From positions 360,681-424,680 of the forward strand of contig NZ_GG669994.1 in the NCBI RefSeq assembly GCF_000159315.1: a stretch of DNA of 64,000 bases, in the 5' to 3' direction. Below, one piece after another: positions 8,718 to 15,692 of this stretch. The number at the start of each line of letters is the position of its first letter. The stretch's first letter is position 1. The notes beneath the pieces were generated by a model, which had not been told where the DNA came from, searched no databases, and saw nothing but the letters and a program-made list of their open reading frames with translations. The stretch comes from Lentilactobacillus hilgardii DSM 20176 = ATCC 8290 (lineage in GTDB: Bacteria > Bacillota > Bacilli > Lactobacillales > Lactobacillaceae). A program made the position numbers and the translations under genes.

Positions 8718-8818
8718 AATAATACTCATCTTGCTCACTGCGTAACGTTGTTAGAACAAGGCTTAAAATGATGCGCTGAATCGATAATGAGAATTTACTA
8801 AAATCGGAGGCATTCCGG

Positions 8819-8847
8819 TTGAAGTTTCCCCGGCTTCACGTTATGAT
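8819..8847 (+). promoter_or_regulatory. promoter of the 57-residue gene
   Basis: TTGAAG (8819-8824), 17 nt, TATGAT (8842-8847), about 30 nt before the start codon. It suggests that the small gene is transcribed separately from the pseudouridine synthase. Confidence 0.55.
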
Positions 8848-8877
8848 AGCGGTATCAAATTAAGGAGGAGACTAGAT

Positions 8878-9051
8878 ATGTCTACCGAAGAGACCGATTT
8901 GACGGTCAAAAAAATTATTGCAGAATTAGAAAACAACGTTTCCGTGCTTGCATGGTTAAAGGATAACAAGAACGACGAGGAAGCCCAGAAGCATATTAAG
9001 GCGATTAAAGACGCGTTATCCAAAGCGAAGACTGATTTAATTAAGGCATAA
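8878..9051 (+). CDS. small helical protein of unknown function (57 aa)
   Basis: An ATG frame of 57 residues with a strong GGAGGAG site (8864-8870) and its own promoter. The protein is highly charged and should be mostly helical: KKIIAELENNVSVLAWLK followed by AQKHIKAIKDALSKAKTDL, resembling a two-helix hairpin. There is no signal peptide or membrane segment. No family was recognised. The good Shine-Dalgarno, the charge pattern and the downstream terminator support a real gene. Confidence 0.65.
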   Translation: MSTEETDLTVKKIIAELENNVSVLAWLKDNKNDEEAQKHIKAIKDALSKAKTDLIKA

Positions 9052-9209
9052 TGTTGTGTTGTTAGCGAGTTTGACCGGAATAATGTCTGATATTTCTATG
9101 TTCTTGGGTTTATGATATTGTGATGATTGTTAAGGTTGGATAAGCAGTCTTAATATTGAGTTCTGTGTTTGGTTAGGCAGCTCCTTTTACGACTGGAAAT
9201 TAAATTAAG

Positions 9210-9247
9210 AACGTCTTACTGATATAATGTTGGTAAGGCGTTTTTTT
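9210..9247 (+). terminator. terminator
   Basis: AACGTCTTACT (9210-9220) pairs with GGTAAGGCGTT (9232-9242), 11 bp with two G-U pairs, followed by seven T. It ends the unit of the 57-residue gene. The loop contains TATAAT, which may be chance. Confidence 0.75.
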
Positions 9248-9293
9248 ATACTAAAAATTAGCGATTAACTTGTGAATCAAGGGGGATCTCCAC

Positions 9294-10076
9294 ATGGCAG
9301 AGGAACAAACGGCAATTTGTTTTATTGACCATCAAAAACATATGGTGATTGATGGACGGTATTTAAGGGATTTAGAACCGGCGACCCGGAATTTAATTAA
9401 AAGTGAGTACCCGTCCGCAAAGGTAACGGATTTTATTTGTGATCACGATTTATTGAAATATCAGTTGATGCGTGTTGACGGAATGGTTAAATCGGATGTG
9501 AAGCAAACTCGAAAAATCAATCGGCGACTCACTCGGGCGATGCAAAGTGATGATTATGAAATTGTTGATGTGAACGAGAATTTGGAGAGGACGCTAACAA
9601 TGGGCCAGCGTATTTCGGATGCTGTTGCCCGCTTTGGTGGTAGTTGGGGATTCATCGGTATTTTCACGTCTGTGTTAATTGCTTGGATGTTTGTCAATGG
9701 GGCCAGTCTATTCGGCATTCACTTTGATCCGTTTCCATTTATTCTGCTTAATTTGGGACTAAGCTGTATTGCGGCAATTCAGGCGCCTATCATTATGATG
9801 AGTCAAAATAGGGCTGCCGATCGTGACCGAATGAATTCCGAAAATGACTATCATGTTAACTTGAAGTCCGAACACGAATTGAGAATCTTACATGCAAAAT
9901 TAGATAACTTAACTCAAAATCAATTACCACACACACTTGAAATTCAAAAGTTGGAAATTGAAATTCTGGGACAAATTCGAAATGAATTAGATGAACTTCA
10001 TCGAGAAAAGGCCGGTCAATTTTCAAATGATCAACAAGATGGTGAAAAAGATGAGAAAGAGACGTCGGATCAATAA
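9294..10076 (+). CDS. DUF1003 family membrane protein
   Basis: A 260-residue protein with a soluble N-terminal half (about 1-110), two adjacent membrane helices (GFIGIFTSVLIAWMFVNG and FILLNLGLSCIAAIQAPIIM) and a charged helical C-terminal tail. The block around the helices, TMGQRISDAVARFGGSWGFIG and PFILLNLGLSCIAAIQAPIIMMSQNR, is the hallmark of DUF1003, found in many bacteria; its function is unknown and is sometimes linked to metal transport by neighbourhood. GGGGGA lies before the ATG. It is a single gene, preceded by a terminator. Confidence 0.85.
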   Translation: MAEEQTAICFIDHQKHMVIDGRYLRDLEPATRNLIKSEYPSAKVTDFICDHDLLKYQLMRVDGMVKSDVKQTRKINRRLTRAMQSDDYEIVDVNENLERTLTMGQRISDAVARFGGSWGFIGIFTSVLIAWMFVNGASLFGIHFDPFPFILLNLGLSCIAAIQAPIIMMSQNRAADRDRMNSENDYHVNLKSEHELRILHAKLDNLTQNQLPHTLEIQKLEIEILGQIRNELDELHREKAGQFSNDQQDGEKDEKETSDQ

Positions 10077-10138
10077 GACGAAGCCTTGATGAATCGGTTG
10101 GCTGGCCGTCATTAACCTGTTTGTTGGCTTTCTTCGTT

Positions 10139-10167
10139 TTGACAAAAATGGGAAAATTCTGTAAGAT
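10139..10167 (+). promoter_or_regulatory. promoter of the acetyltransferase gene at 10213
   Basis: Perfect TTGACA (10139-10144), 17 nt, TAAGAT (10162-10167), about 45 nt before the start codon. Confidence 0.65.
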
Positions 10168-10212
10168 ATAATGTAACAAAGTGAAAACACGATTATATCT
10201 AGGAGGATTTTT

Positions 10213-10803
10213 TTGATAACCGTAAGAGAAGCACAGCAGGATGATGCGGGCCAGATAGCGCCGCTAATTGATATTATTTTTGATGAAATGCAACTTGATG
10301 AATTAGAAGACGTTCCCGAACCTGGACTCGCCAAGGTCATCACCAGGGCTTATCAGACAAAGACTTATCTTTCTGACAAAGCATCCACAGTGGTGGCCGA
10401 GGCCGATGGCCAAGTTGTTGGGGTAGTGTTTGGTTACCCCAGCGAAAATGAGGACGATATCAACAAGGTGCTGATTAATTTATCAAAGCAAAGTGCCGAT
10501 TTTAAACAACCTTATATCCCTGATTCAGAAACGAACACCGATGAATGGTATTTGGATTCAATTGCAGTTAACCCAAATTATCAAGGTCACGGTATTGGAA
10601 GTAAGCTATTGGCTGCCGTTCCAAGAATGGCGTTAAATGATGGTAAATCAGTGGTAGGGTTGAACGTTGATTTAGAAAATCCCGATGCAGAAAAATTATA
10701 TGCACGCAAGGGATTCAAGACGGTGGGTTCGCAGATGATTGGTGACCATTTATATCATCATATGCAGAAACCGGCAAAGGATCCGAGCTTGTTATATGTT
10801 TAA
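10213..10803 (+). CDS. GNAT family N-acetyltransferase
   Basis: A 196-residue GCN5-type acetyltransferase with motif A in YLDSIAVNPNYQGHGIGSKLLAAVP (Q-x-x-G-I-G-type acetyl-CoA loop) and a motif-B-like NVDLENPDAEKLYARKGF. The start is TTG at 10213, seven nt after a perfect AGGAGG; there is no ATG in a sensible place. Its own promoter lies upstream and a strong terminator downstream, so it is monocistronic. The substrate is unknown. Confidence 0.85.
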   Translation: MITVREAQQDDAGQIAPLIDIIFDEMQLDELEDVPEPGLAKVITRAYQTKTYLSDKASTVVAEADGQVVGVVFGYPSENEDDINKVLINLSKQSADFKQPYIPDSETNTDEWYLDSIAVNPNYQGHGIGSKLLAAVPRMALNDGKSVVGLNVDLENPDAEKLYARKGFKTVGSQMIGDHLYHHMQKPAKDPSLLYV

Positions 10804-10824
10804 AAATTGAATGTAAGTTGTTCA

Positions 10825-10864
10825 AAGAAAACCACAGCTTGAAATTGCTGTGGTTTCTTTTTTT
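10825..10864 (+). terminator. terminator
   Basis: A 14-bp perfect stem (10825-10838 with 10847-10860) and a T-run of about eight behind the acetyltransferase gene. Confidence 0.93.
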
Positions 10865-10870
10865 ACTTTT

Positions 10871-10942
10871 TGTCATATATAATTGACACTTTTAGCAGAA
10901 TAGATTATATTGTCAATATAAAAAAGACATATATATATGACA
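10871..10942 (+). promoter_or_regulatory. promoter with three operator-like repeats ahead of the XRE regulator
   Basis: TTGACA (10883-10888), 17 nt, TATATT (10906-10911). Three copies of a TGTCA/TGACA-bounded motif surround it: TGTCATATATAATTGACA (10871-10888) over the -35, TGTCAATATAAAAAAGACA from 10911 over and after the -10, and GACATATATATATGACA (10926-10942). The layout suggests autorepression by the XRE protein encoded next. Confidence 0.65.
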
Positions 10943-10993
10943 CACTAGAATAATAATCATTAATGGTCATAAGCCAAAGTAAGGGGGGATGCT

Positions 10994-11197
10994 TTGAATC
11001 GAGTCAGGGAATATCGGAAGAAGCAGAAGTTATCCCAATTTAGTTTGGCAGAAAAAGTGGGTGTTGCGAGACAAACGATTAATTTGATTGAAAATGATAA
11101 ATACAATCCATCTTTGAATTTATGTATCAGTATCGCCAAAGTGTTGGGAACAGATTTAAATACATTGTTTTGGGAGGTTGAGGATAATGAAAGTTAA
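10994..11197 (+). CDS. XRE-family transcriptional regulator, HTH only
   Basis: A 67-residue Cro/C1-type helix-turn-helix protein: MNRVREYRKKQKLSQFSLAEKV, VARQTINLIENDKYNPSLNLC, IAKVLGTDLNTLF. It has no effector domain, like many short regulators paired with membrane proteins. The start is TTG 10994 after GGGGGG. Its 3' end overlaps the DUF3278 gene by 11 nt, so the two are translationally coupled. The repeated TGTCA motifs upstream are the likely binding sites (inference). Confidence 0.88.
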   Translation: MNRVREYRKKQKLSQFSLAEKVGVARQTINLIENDKYNPSLNLCISIAKVLGTDLNTLFWEVEDNES

Positions 11198-11720
11198 GGA
11201 AACATTTGGTACTAAAATATTGAAACATTTTTATGGCATTCCGGGTGTACTGGATGAACACGCTAGACAGGAGGTTAGCCAAATTGGGAGCAATGCTTAT
11301 TTAATGCTTGTCAGTTATCTTCTGATATCTACATTGATCATTTTGCTTATTTCAATCAGGCATCTTGAGAACGCTTTTTGGATTCTGGTGTTTTCAAATT
11401 TAATTGCCCCAATTTACGGCATAAATGGGTATGTGTTAGTTGCGACTAACAGATTACATCTTGCTGATAAAGAGGTCAGGGCACAGAATTATGCTGATGC
11501 TGTTAAGAAGAGTGTTAAGCGTGGGATAGGTATGGCAGTTTATTTTGGCATCACCATGTTTTTATTTACGTCAATCACCAACTGGTTTATTGATGGAACC
11601 CAGCCGATTCGAACGTTGACATCCATCCACGAAATCGTTAAATGGATATTAGCTGGTCTACTTTTTGGATTATTAATGTTCATCTATGATTTGTTCCGGA
11701 TTAAGAAATTTCGAGAGTAA
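11187..11720 (+). CDS. DUF3278-type membrane protein
   Basis: A 177-residue integral membrane protein with four hydrophobic spans (near LMLVSYLLISTLIILLI, FWILVFSNLIAPIYG, IGMAVYFGITMFLFTSI and KWILAGLLFGLLMFI). The soluble N-terminus, KETFGTKILKHFYGIPGVLDEHARQE, and the pairing with a tiny XRE regulator match DUF3278 proteins of lactobacilli and streptococci. The role is unknown. ATG 11187 lies inside the end of the XRE gene with GGGAGG upstream. A 55-residue membrane protein follows 12 nt after the stop. Confidence 0.78.
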   Translation: MKVKETFGTKILKHFYGIPGVLDEHARQEVSQIGSNAYLMLVSYLLISTLIILLISIRHLENAFWILVFSNLIAPIYGINGYVLVATNRLHLADKEVRAQNYADAVKKSVKRGIGMAVYFGITMFLFTSITNWFIDGTQPIRTLTSIHEIVKWILAGLLFGLLMFIYDLFRIKKFRE

Positions 11721-11732
11721 GAGGGGGATAAA

Positions 11733-11900
11733 ATGACTGCTTTATTAATGATAATTGGTATCCTGTTCTTCTGTCTTCTGGGATTTAATGATTATAGAAG
11801 AAGTCAGTTGACCGGAAAAACAAGTTTCTTTTTAACGTTTGGAACTGTCATTTGGGTTGCAGGCAACATTATCAGTCAGTATTTTCACGGGATAAATTAA
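11733..11900 (+). CDS. small two-span membrane protein (55 aa)
   Basis: An ATG frame of 55 residues starting 12 nt after the DUF3278 gene, with GAGGGGG upstream. It has an N-terminal hydrophobic span (LLMIIGILFFCLLGF), a basic loop (DYRRSQLTGKTS) and a second span (FFLTFGTVIWVAGNII). Size, position and terminator make it the third gene of the XRE/DUF3278 module. Family not recognised; it could be a partner subunit of the DUF3278 protein. Confidence 0.7.
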   Translation: MTALLMIIGILFFCLLGFNDYRRSQLTGKTSFFLTFGTVIWVAGNIISQYFHGIN

Positions 11901-11920
11901 TTTTATTGAACTTTTCATTA

Positions 11921-11957
11921 AAGCCGAGCAGATAATCGATCTGTTTCGGCTTATTAT
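11921..11957 (+). terminator. terminator of the XRE/DUF3278 operon
   Basis: AAGCCGA...CAGAT pairs with ATCTG...TTCGGCTT with one small bulge, followed by a moderately T-rich run. It lies 20 nt behind the 55-residue gene. Confidence 0.65.
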
Positions 11958-12010
11958 TTCCCTCTTTTACATATGTAGACATTTCTATTTATTCCTAGTG
12001 GATTGCCACC

Positions 12011-12039
12011 TTGATTGTGTCCTGCTTCTGTTCTATACT
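12011..12039 (+). promoter_or_regulatory. promoter of the uvrA-like gene
   Basis: TTGATT (12011-12016), 17 nt, TATACT (12034-12039); the start codon is 35 nt after the -10. Confidence 0.65.
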
Positions 12040-12073
12040 TGATAAACTCATTTTTTTGAAAGGAAGTCCTGTC

Positions 12074-14350
12074 ATGTCTGAAAAAGAGTTATTCGCTAAT
12101 GGTGAAATTACGGTTCATGGTGCCCGCCAAAACAACCTTAAGGGAGTCGACATTCGAATTCCTAAAAAAAGGACGACCGTTTTTGTCGGTCTATCCGGAG
12201 CCGGAAAATCGTCATTGGTATTTGATACGATTGCCGCTCAGTCACGACGGGAATTAAATGAAACATTCCCGAGTTTTACGCAACAATATCTGCCTAAGTA
12301 TGGTCAGCCGGATGTTCAATCAATTGATCATTTACCCGTGGCAATTGTGATCGAGCAAAAAAAGATTGGGCAAAATGCCCGGTCAACGGTAGCAACCTAT
12401 ACCGGTATTTACTCATTACTGAGATTGCTGTTTTCAAGAATTGGTCAACCATTTATTGGCTATTCGGACACTTTTTCATTTAATATGCCTCAAGGGATGT
12501 GTCCAACCTGTCAGGGGCTTGGTTACGTTGATGATATTGATGAGTCGGCTCTGGTCGATAAAAACAAATCACTGAATGAAGGCGCAATTACCTTCGTCAG
12601 TTTCGGTGTTGATACTTGGCGCTGGCGCCGGTATGCGGATAGTGGCCTTTTTGATAACGATAAGCCTCTAAAAGATTACTCGACAAAAGAGTGGGAATTG
12701 CTCATGCACGCACCACAGCAACAATTACACGGAGCGCCGGCAGCGTGGCATAAAACAGCTTTATATGAAGGGATCGTGCCGAGGATTCGACGATCAATTT
12801 TACATAAGGCCGAAGCTAAGCATCATCGAATGGAAATTGCCAAGGTTGTTACGCACAAGGCATGTCCCGATTGTCACGGTACTCGGTTGAATGAGTTGGT
12901 CAGGTCCAATCACATTGATGGTCAAAATATTGCGGATGTTTGTGCTATGACCCTTTCGGAAGTTGTGACTTTTTTAGAAAACATCAAAGTGCCGTTGGCT
13001 GCTTCAATTATTCGTGAATTAACAACGATGCTGAATTCGTTGATTAATATCGGGCTGGGTTATCTGTCTTTAAATAGAGGAACCAACAGTTTATCTGGCG
13101 GAGAAGCACAGCGAATTAAAATTGCAAAATATTTAAACAGTTCACTTTCGGATCTGGTTTACATTCTGGATGAACCAAGTGTTGGGCTTCATCCCCACGA
13201 CATTCGGCTGGTAAAGCAGGCGCTGCGTCAATTGCAATCCCGGGGCAACACTATTTTAATTGTTGAACATAATCCATTGATGATGACGGATGCGGATTAT
13301 GCGGTTGAAATTGGTCCGGTGGCCGGTAACGGTGGTGGTCAGGTGACGTTTACCGGATCCTTTCAGAAGCTGCTTTCATCCGATACCTTGACGGGGCGTT
13401 ATCTTCGCCGACCATACCAGTTAAAAACACCACGAAAAGCATCTAGTGGATGGCTTAAACGGACGCACATTCGGACACATAATTTGAAAGACGTCTCCGT
13501 TAATATTCCGATGGGTGTTATGACTGTTTTGACCGGAGTTGCCGGATCCGGTAAAAGTTCGTTGGCTCAAGCGTTAATGGATGGGATTAAAACGCCTGTT
13601 ATCAATTTGAATCAACGTGCTGCCAGTGTTAATCTTCGCTCGACGCCGCTAACTTACTTGGGGATTTTTGATAAAATTCGGCAACGTTTTGCCAAAGCAA
13701 ACCATGTTTCAAGCAGCCTCTTTAGTTATAACGGGAAAGGTGCTTGTCCAACTTGCAAGGGGAAAGGCGTGACAATCACGAACATGGCGTTTATGGATCC
13801 CGTCGTTCAGGTGTGCGAAGCATGTCACGGTCGAAGATACAGTCCGGAAGCCTTATCCTACCAGTATCAGGGACACACAATTGCGGATGTCCTTGAAATG
13901 AGTGTAGATAAAGCTAGCCAAAATTTTGCTGATGACGAGGTCATCGGGCCGAGAATCCATGATCTGCAGCGGGTTGGTCTCGGATACCTTAAACTGAACC
14001 AATCATTAACGACGTTGTCTGGCGGTGAATTGCAGCGATTATCTTTGGCCACTCAATTAAATGGTCAAGGAAATATGATTTTCTTGGATGAGCCGACAGC
14101 TGGACTGCACATGCAGGATATCGATAAATTGTTAGGCCTATTCGATGAATTGATCGATCAAGGTAATACACTTATTTTGATTGAACATAATCTGACCGTT
14201 ATGACTCAGGCTGATTGGTTGGTAGACGTTGGTCCGGATGCAGGGAGTTTTGGTGGTCAAATTTTGTATGAGGGTGTTCCATCAGGTATTTTGAACGTCA
14301 CCAAATCCTATACAGCTGCATCTTTGGCGCGGGCATTGAAACCTCGTTAG
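12074..14350 (+). CDS. short UvrA-like ABC ATPase (UvrA2 class)
   Basis: A 758-residue tandem ABC ATPase of the UvrA family. The first half has Walker A GLSGAGKSS, zinc-type CPTCQGLGY and CPDCHGTRL, signature LSGGEAQRIK and Walker B VYILDEPSVGLHP. The second half has GVAGSGKSS, CPTCKGKG with CEACHGRRY, LSGGELQRLS and IFLDEPTAGLH. Canonical UvrA is about 940 residues. Here IEQKKIGQNARSTVATYT runs almost directly into the signature-domain zinc motif, so the UvrB-binding domain and first zinc finger are missing. Such proteins are probably not ordinary excision-repair subunits; relatives are linked to DNA-damage or drug tolerance. ATG 12074 follows GAAAGGAAG. It appears monocistronic. Confidence 0.88.
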   Translation: MSEKELFANGEITVHGARQNNLKGVDIRIPKKRTTVFVGLSGAGKSSLVFDTIAAQSRRELNETFPSFTQQYLPKYGQPDVQSIDHLPVAIVIEQKKIGQNARSTVATYTGIYSLLRLLFSRIGQPFIGYSDTFSFNMPQGMCPTCQGLGYVDDIDESALVDKNKSLNEGAITFVSFGVDTWRWRRYADSGLFDNDKPLKDYSTKEWELLMHAPQQQLHGAPAAWHKTALYEGIVPRIRRSILHKAEAKHHRMEIAKVVTHKACPDCHGTRLNELVRSNHIDGQNIADVCAMTLSEVVTFLENIKVPLAASIIRELTTMLNSLINIGLGYLSLNRGTNSLSGGEAQRIKIAKYLNSSLSDLVYILDEPSVGLHPHDIRLVKQALRQLQSRGNTILIVEHNPLMMTDADYAVEIGPVAGNGGGQVTFTGSFQKLLSSDTLTGRYLRRPYQLKTPRKASSGWLKRTHIRTHNLKDVSVNIPMGVMTVLTGVAGSGKSSLAQALMDGIKTPVINLNQRAASVNLRSTPLTYLGIFDKIRQRFAKANHVSSSLFSYNGKGACPTCKGKGVTITNMAFMDPVVQVCEACHGRRYSPEALSYQYQGHTIADVLEMSVDKASQNFADDEVIGPRIHDLQRVGLGYLKLNQSLTTLSGGELQRLSLATQLNGQGNMIFLDEPTAGLHMQDIDKLLGLFDELIDQGNTLILIEHNLTVMTQADWLVDVGPDAGSFGGQILYEGVPSGILNVTKSYTAASLARALKPR

Positions 14351-14411
14351 ATATTTCAACCGTGATTTACAATGATTATGAAAACAAATGAAAGAATCAC
14401 TCTTGATGTCA

Positions 14412-14439
14412 TTGCAAACAGAATTGAATTTGTTATAAT
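14412..14439 (+). promoter_or_regulatory. promoter of the 46-aa/132-aa unit
   Basis: TTGCAA (14412-14417), 16 nt, TATAAT (14434-14439), 30 nt before the small gene. Confidence 0.65.
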
Positions 14440-14469
14440 TGATTTTTAAATTGTATTTGGAGACTTTAA

Positions 14470-14610
14470 ATGATGAAGAAAAATACGGCGACGGCTATTA
14501 TGAGTGTGGTTGCAATTGCGGCGAATGCAACGATTGCAATTGTTACAGCATCCTTACTATCAACACCGAAAAATGATGATTCAAAGCATCGTCATCATAA
14601 GCATCATTAA
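14470..14610 (+). CDS. 46-residue single-span membrane peptide with a His-rich tail
   Basis: The ATG frame codes for a short basic start (MMKKNT), one hydrophobic span (ATAIMSVVAIAANATIAIVTASLL) and a hydrophilic tail ending KHRHHKHH. GGAG lies about 9 nt upstream and a good promoter 30 nt upstream. The tail could bind divalent metals or interact with acidic lipids; this is inference. The 132-residue gene starts 17 nt after the stop. Family not recognised. A second ATG immediately follows the first, so either may be used. Confidence 0.65.
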   Translation: MMKKNTATAIMSVVAIAANATIAIVTASLLSTPKNDDSKHRHHKHH

Positions 14611-14627
14611 GTAGAAAGAGGATTTAA

Positions 14628-15026
14628 ATGGAAGACAACATTAAATTAGGCAATCCGGTTTTTGACAACATGTTATTTGTACTCGATCGGCCGGTTACCG
14701 AGAAAAATCACAAGGATTATCGATTTGAAAATGAAGAACTACTTCAAATCAGTGAGGGCGTTTGGGCAATGCCGGCTTATATGAAGAAAGATGACGATTT
14801 TAGTTTGTTCTTTATCATTACCGAAATTGACAATGGGCAAACTGTACTTGCATTCTCAACCGGTGAAAAAAAGGGCAGTGATTTTTCTTTAAGCAATCCG
14901 ATTTTAACCGGTAAGGGATTAAATCTGTTAACAGCCCACGATAAGGACCGGGCAGCTTCGATTTTGCATTTTATTAATCAAATATCAAAAGCGGCCGAGG
15001 GCAATTGGCGAATGGTCGAAAACTAA
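14628..15026 (+). CDS. hypothetical cytoplasmic protein (132 aa)
   Basis: A soluble mixed alpha/beta protein of 132 residues starting at ATG 14628 with GAGGA upstream. Segments such as GNPVFDNMLFVLDRPVTEK, FSLFFIITEIDNGQTVLAFSTGEKK and LLTAHDKDRAASILHFINQ show no signal peptide or membrane helix. It follows the His-tailed membrane peptide and probably shares its promoter. No family was recognised. Confidence 0.65.
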   Translation: MEDNIKLGNPVFDNMLFVLDRPVTEKNHKDYRFENEELLQISEGVWAMPAYMKKDDDFSLFFIITEIDNGQTVLAFSTGEKKGSDFSLSNPILTGKGLNLLTAHDKDRAASILHFINQISKAAEGNWRMVEN

Positions 15027-15040
15027 TTAAGCGAAAACGA

Positions 15041-15068
15041 TTGCAATTATAAAAAAAGCTGTTAAACT
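15041..15068 (+). promoter_or_regulatory. promoter of the MerR-like gene
   Basis: TTGCAA (15041-15046), 16 nt, TAAACT (15063-15068), 34 nt before the start codon. Confidence 0.55.
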
Positions 15069-15101
15069 AATCTTAAATTTTGAACTTTTCGAGGTAAAAT
15101 T

Positions 15102-15323
15102 ATGGAACTTTCACTAGCAGAGTCAGCAAAGCAATTTAACGTGACACCGGAAGTGATCGCTGACTATATTACAGAAGGATTGGTCCCCAGCAAGACAAGT
15201 TTGGCTGATGGATCGGCTTTAAATGATCGTGATATGTATTGGGTTGATATGGTTCATTGTTTTATTCAAAATGGTTCTTCAATTCAGGAAGTTAAGAAAT
15301 TGATAGAACGTTGCGATATCTAG
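15102..15323 (+). CDS. MerR-like HTH mini-protein (73 aa)
   Basis: The 73-residue product looks like a bare MerR-type DNA-binding domain: the HTH half LAESAKQFNVTPEVIADYITEGLVPS, then the wing and second helical pair DRDMYWVDMVHCFIQNGSSIQEVKKLIE. The usual MerR dimerisation coiled coil and effector domain are absent, so it could be a dedicated small regulator or need a partner. The start is ATG 15102 after GAGG. It has its own promoter and a hairpin plus T-run behind it. Confidence 0.68.
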   Translation: MELSLAESAKQFNVTPEVIADYITEGLVPSKTSLADGSALNDRDMYWVDMVHCFIQNGSSIQEVKKLIERCDI

Positions 15324-15341
15324 ACAAAACAATTGTTTATT

Positions 15342-15389
15342 GGTAGAGACGATGATATTCTAGACTTAGAGAGGATCGTACCCTTTTTT
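15342..15389 (+). terminator. terminator candidate behind the MerR-like gene
   Basis: ACGAT (15349-15353) pairs with ATCGT (15375-15379), extended by GGT/ACC across a bulge. The large loop contains a small TCTA/TAGA hairpin, and six T follow at 15384-15389. Confidence 0.5.
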
Positions 15390-15439
15390 GTCGTTAATTA
15401 GATTCTCGTTTGTATTGATGTTAGATTACGCAGGTAAGA

Positions 15440-15602
15440 TGACAACAAAGAGTTCCATCGTGCGATTAAGCACTTTGAGTATCCAGTGATAAAATTGGAT
15501 CAGTCTTCGGGTATGGACGAAGTAAAATTTAGTTAAAACCAACAGGGATGTCGGTTCTCTCTGAAAGGCTGTTGTCAAGCAATGCTTGGTGATAGCTTTT
15601 TT
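15440..15602 (+). ncRNA. candidate structured leader or small RNA ahead of the CDF exporter
   Basis: About 160 nt with a run of hairpins and a strong terminator. The elements are CAAAG/CTTTG with GTGC/GCAC (15446-15477), ATCCA/TGGAT (15481-15500), CTTCG/CGAAG (15505-15522), AACC/GGTT with ACA/TGT inside (15537-15556), and a 13-bp terminator stem (15568-15580 with 15584-15596) plus six T. It lies 90 nt before a cation exporter gene, which would suit a metal-sensing riboswitch, but the conserved boxes of the Mn (yybP-ykoY) and NiCo classes were not found. One plus-strand frame here reads like protein for about 30 codons without a start, so a decayed gene is an alternative. Confidence 0.5.
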
Positions 15603-15692
15603 CTGTACACCTAACAATTATTTGCCCAAAGATGGAAATTTTGGCTCACAAATGCAATAATAATAGTACACATAGATTGGAGTGATTAACTA

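Noticed and set aside
15440-15602. Mn (yybP-ykoY), NiCo or T-box identity for the structured RNA
   Set aside because: The conserved boxes of these classes were looked for and not found; only the terminator and helices are secure.
15426-15617. Minus-strand 63-codon frame in the region ahead of the CDF gene
   Set aside because: No Shine-Dalgarno, no family match, and it lies across plus-strand hairpins and a plus-strand terminator.
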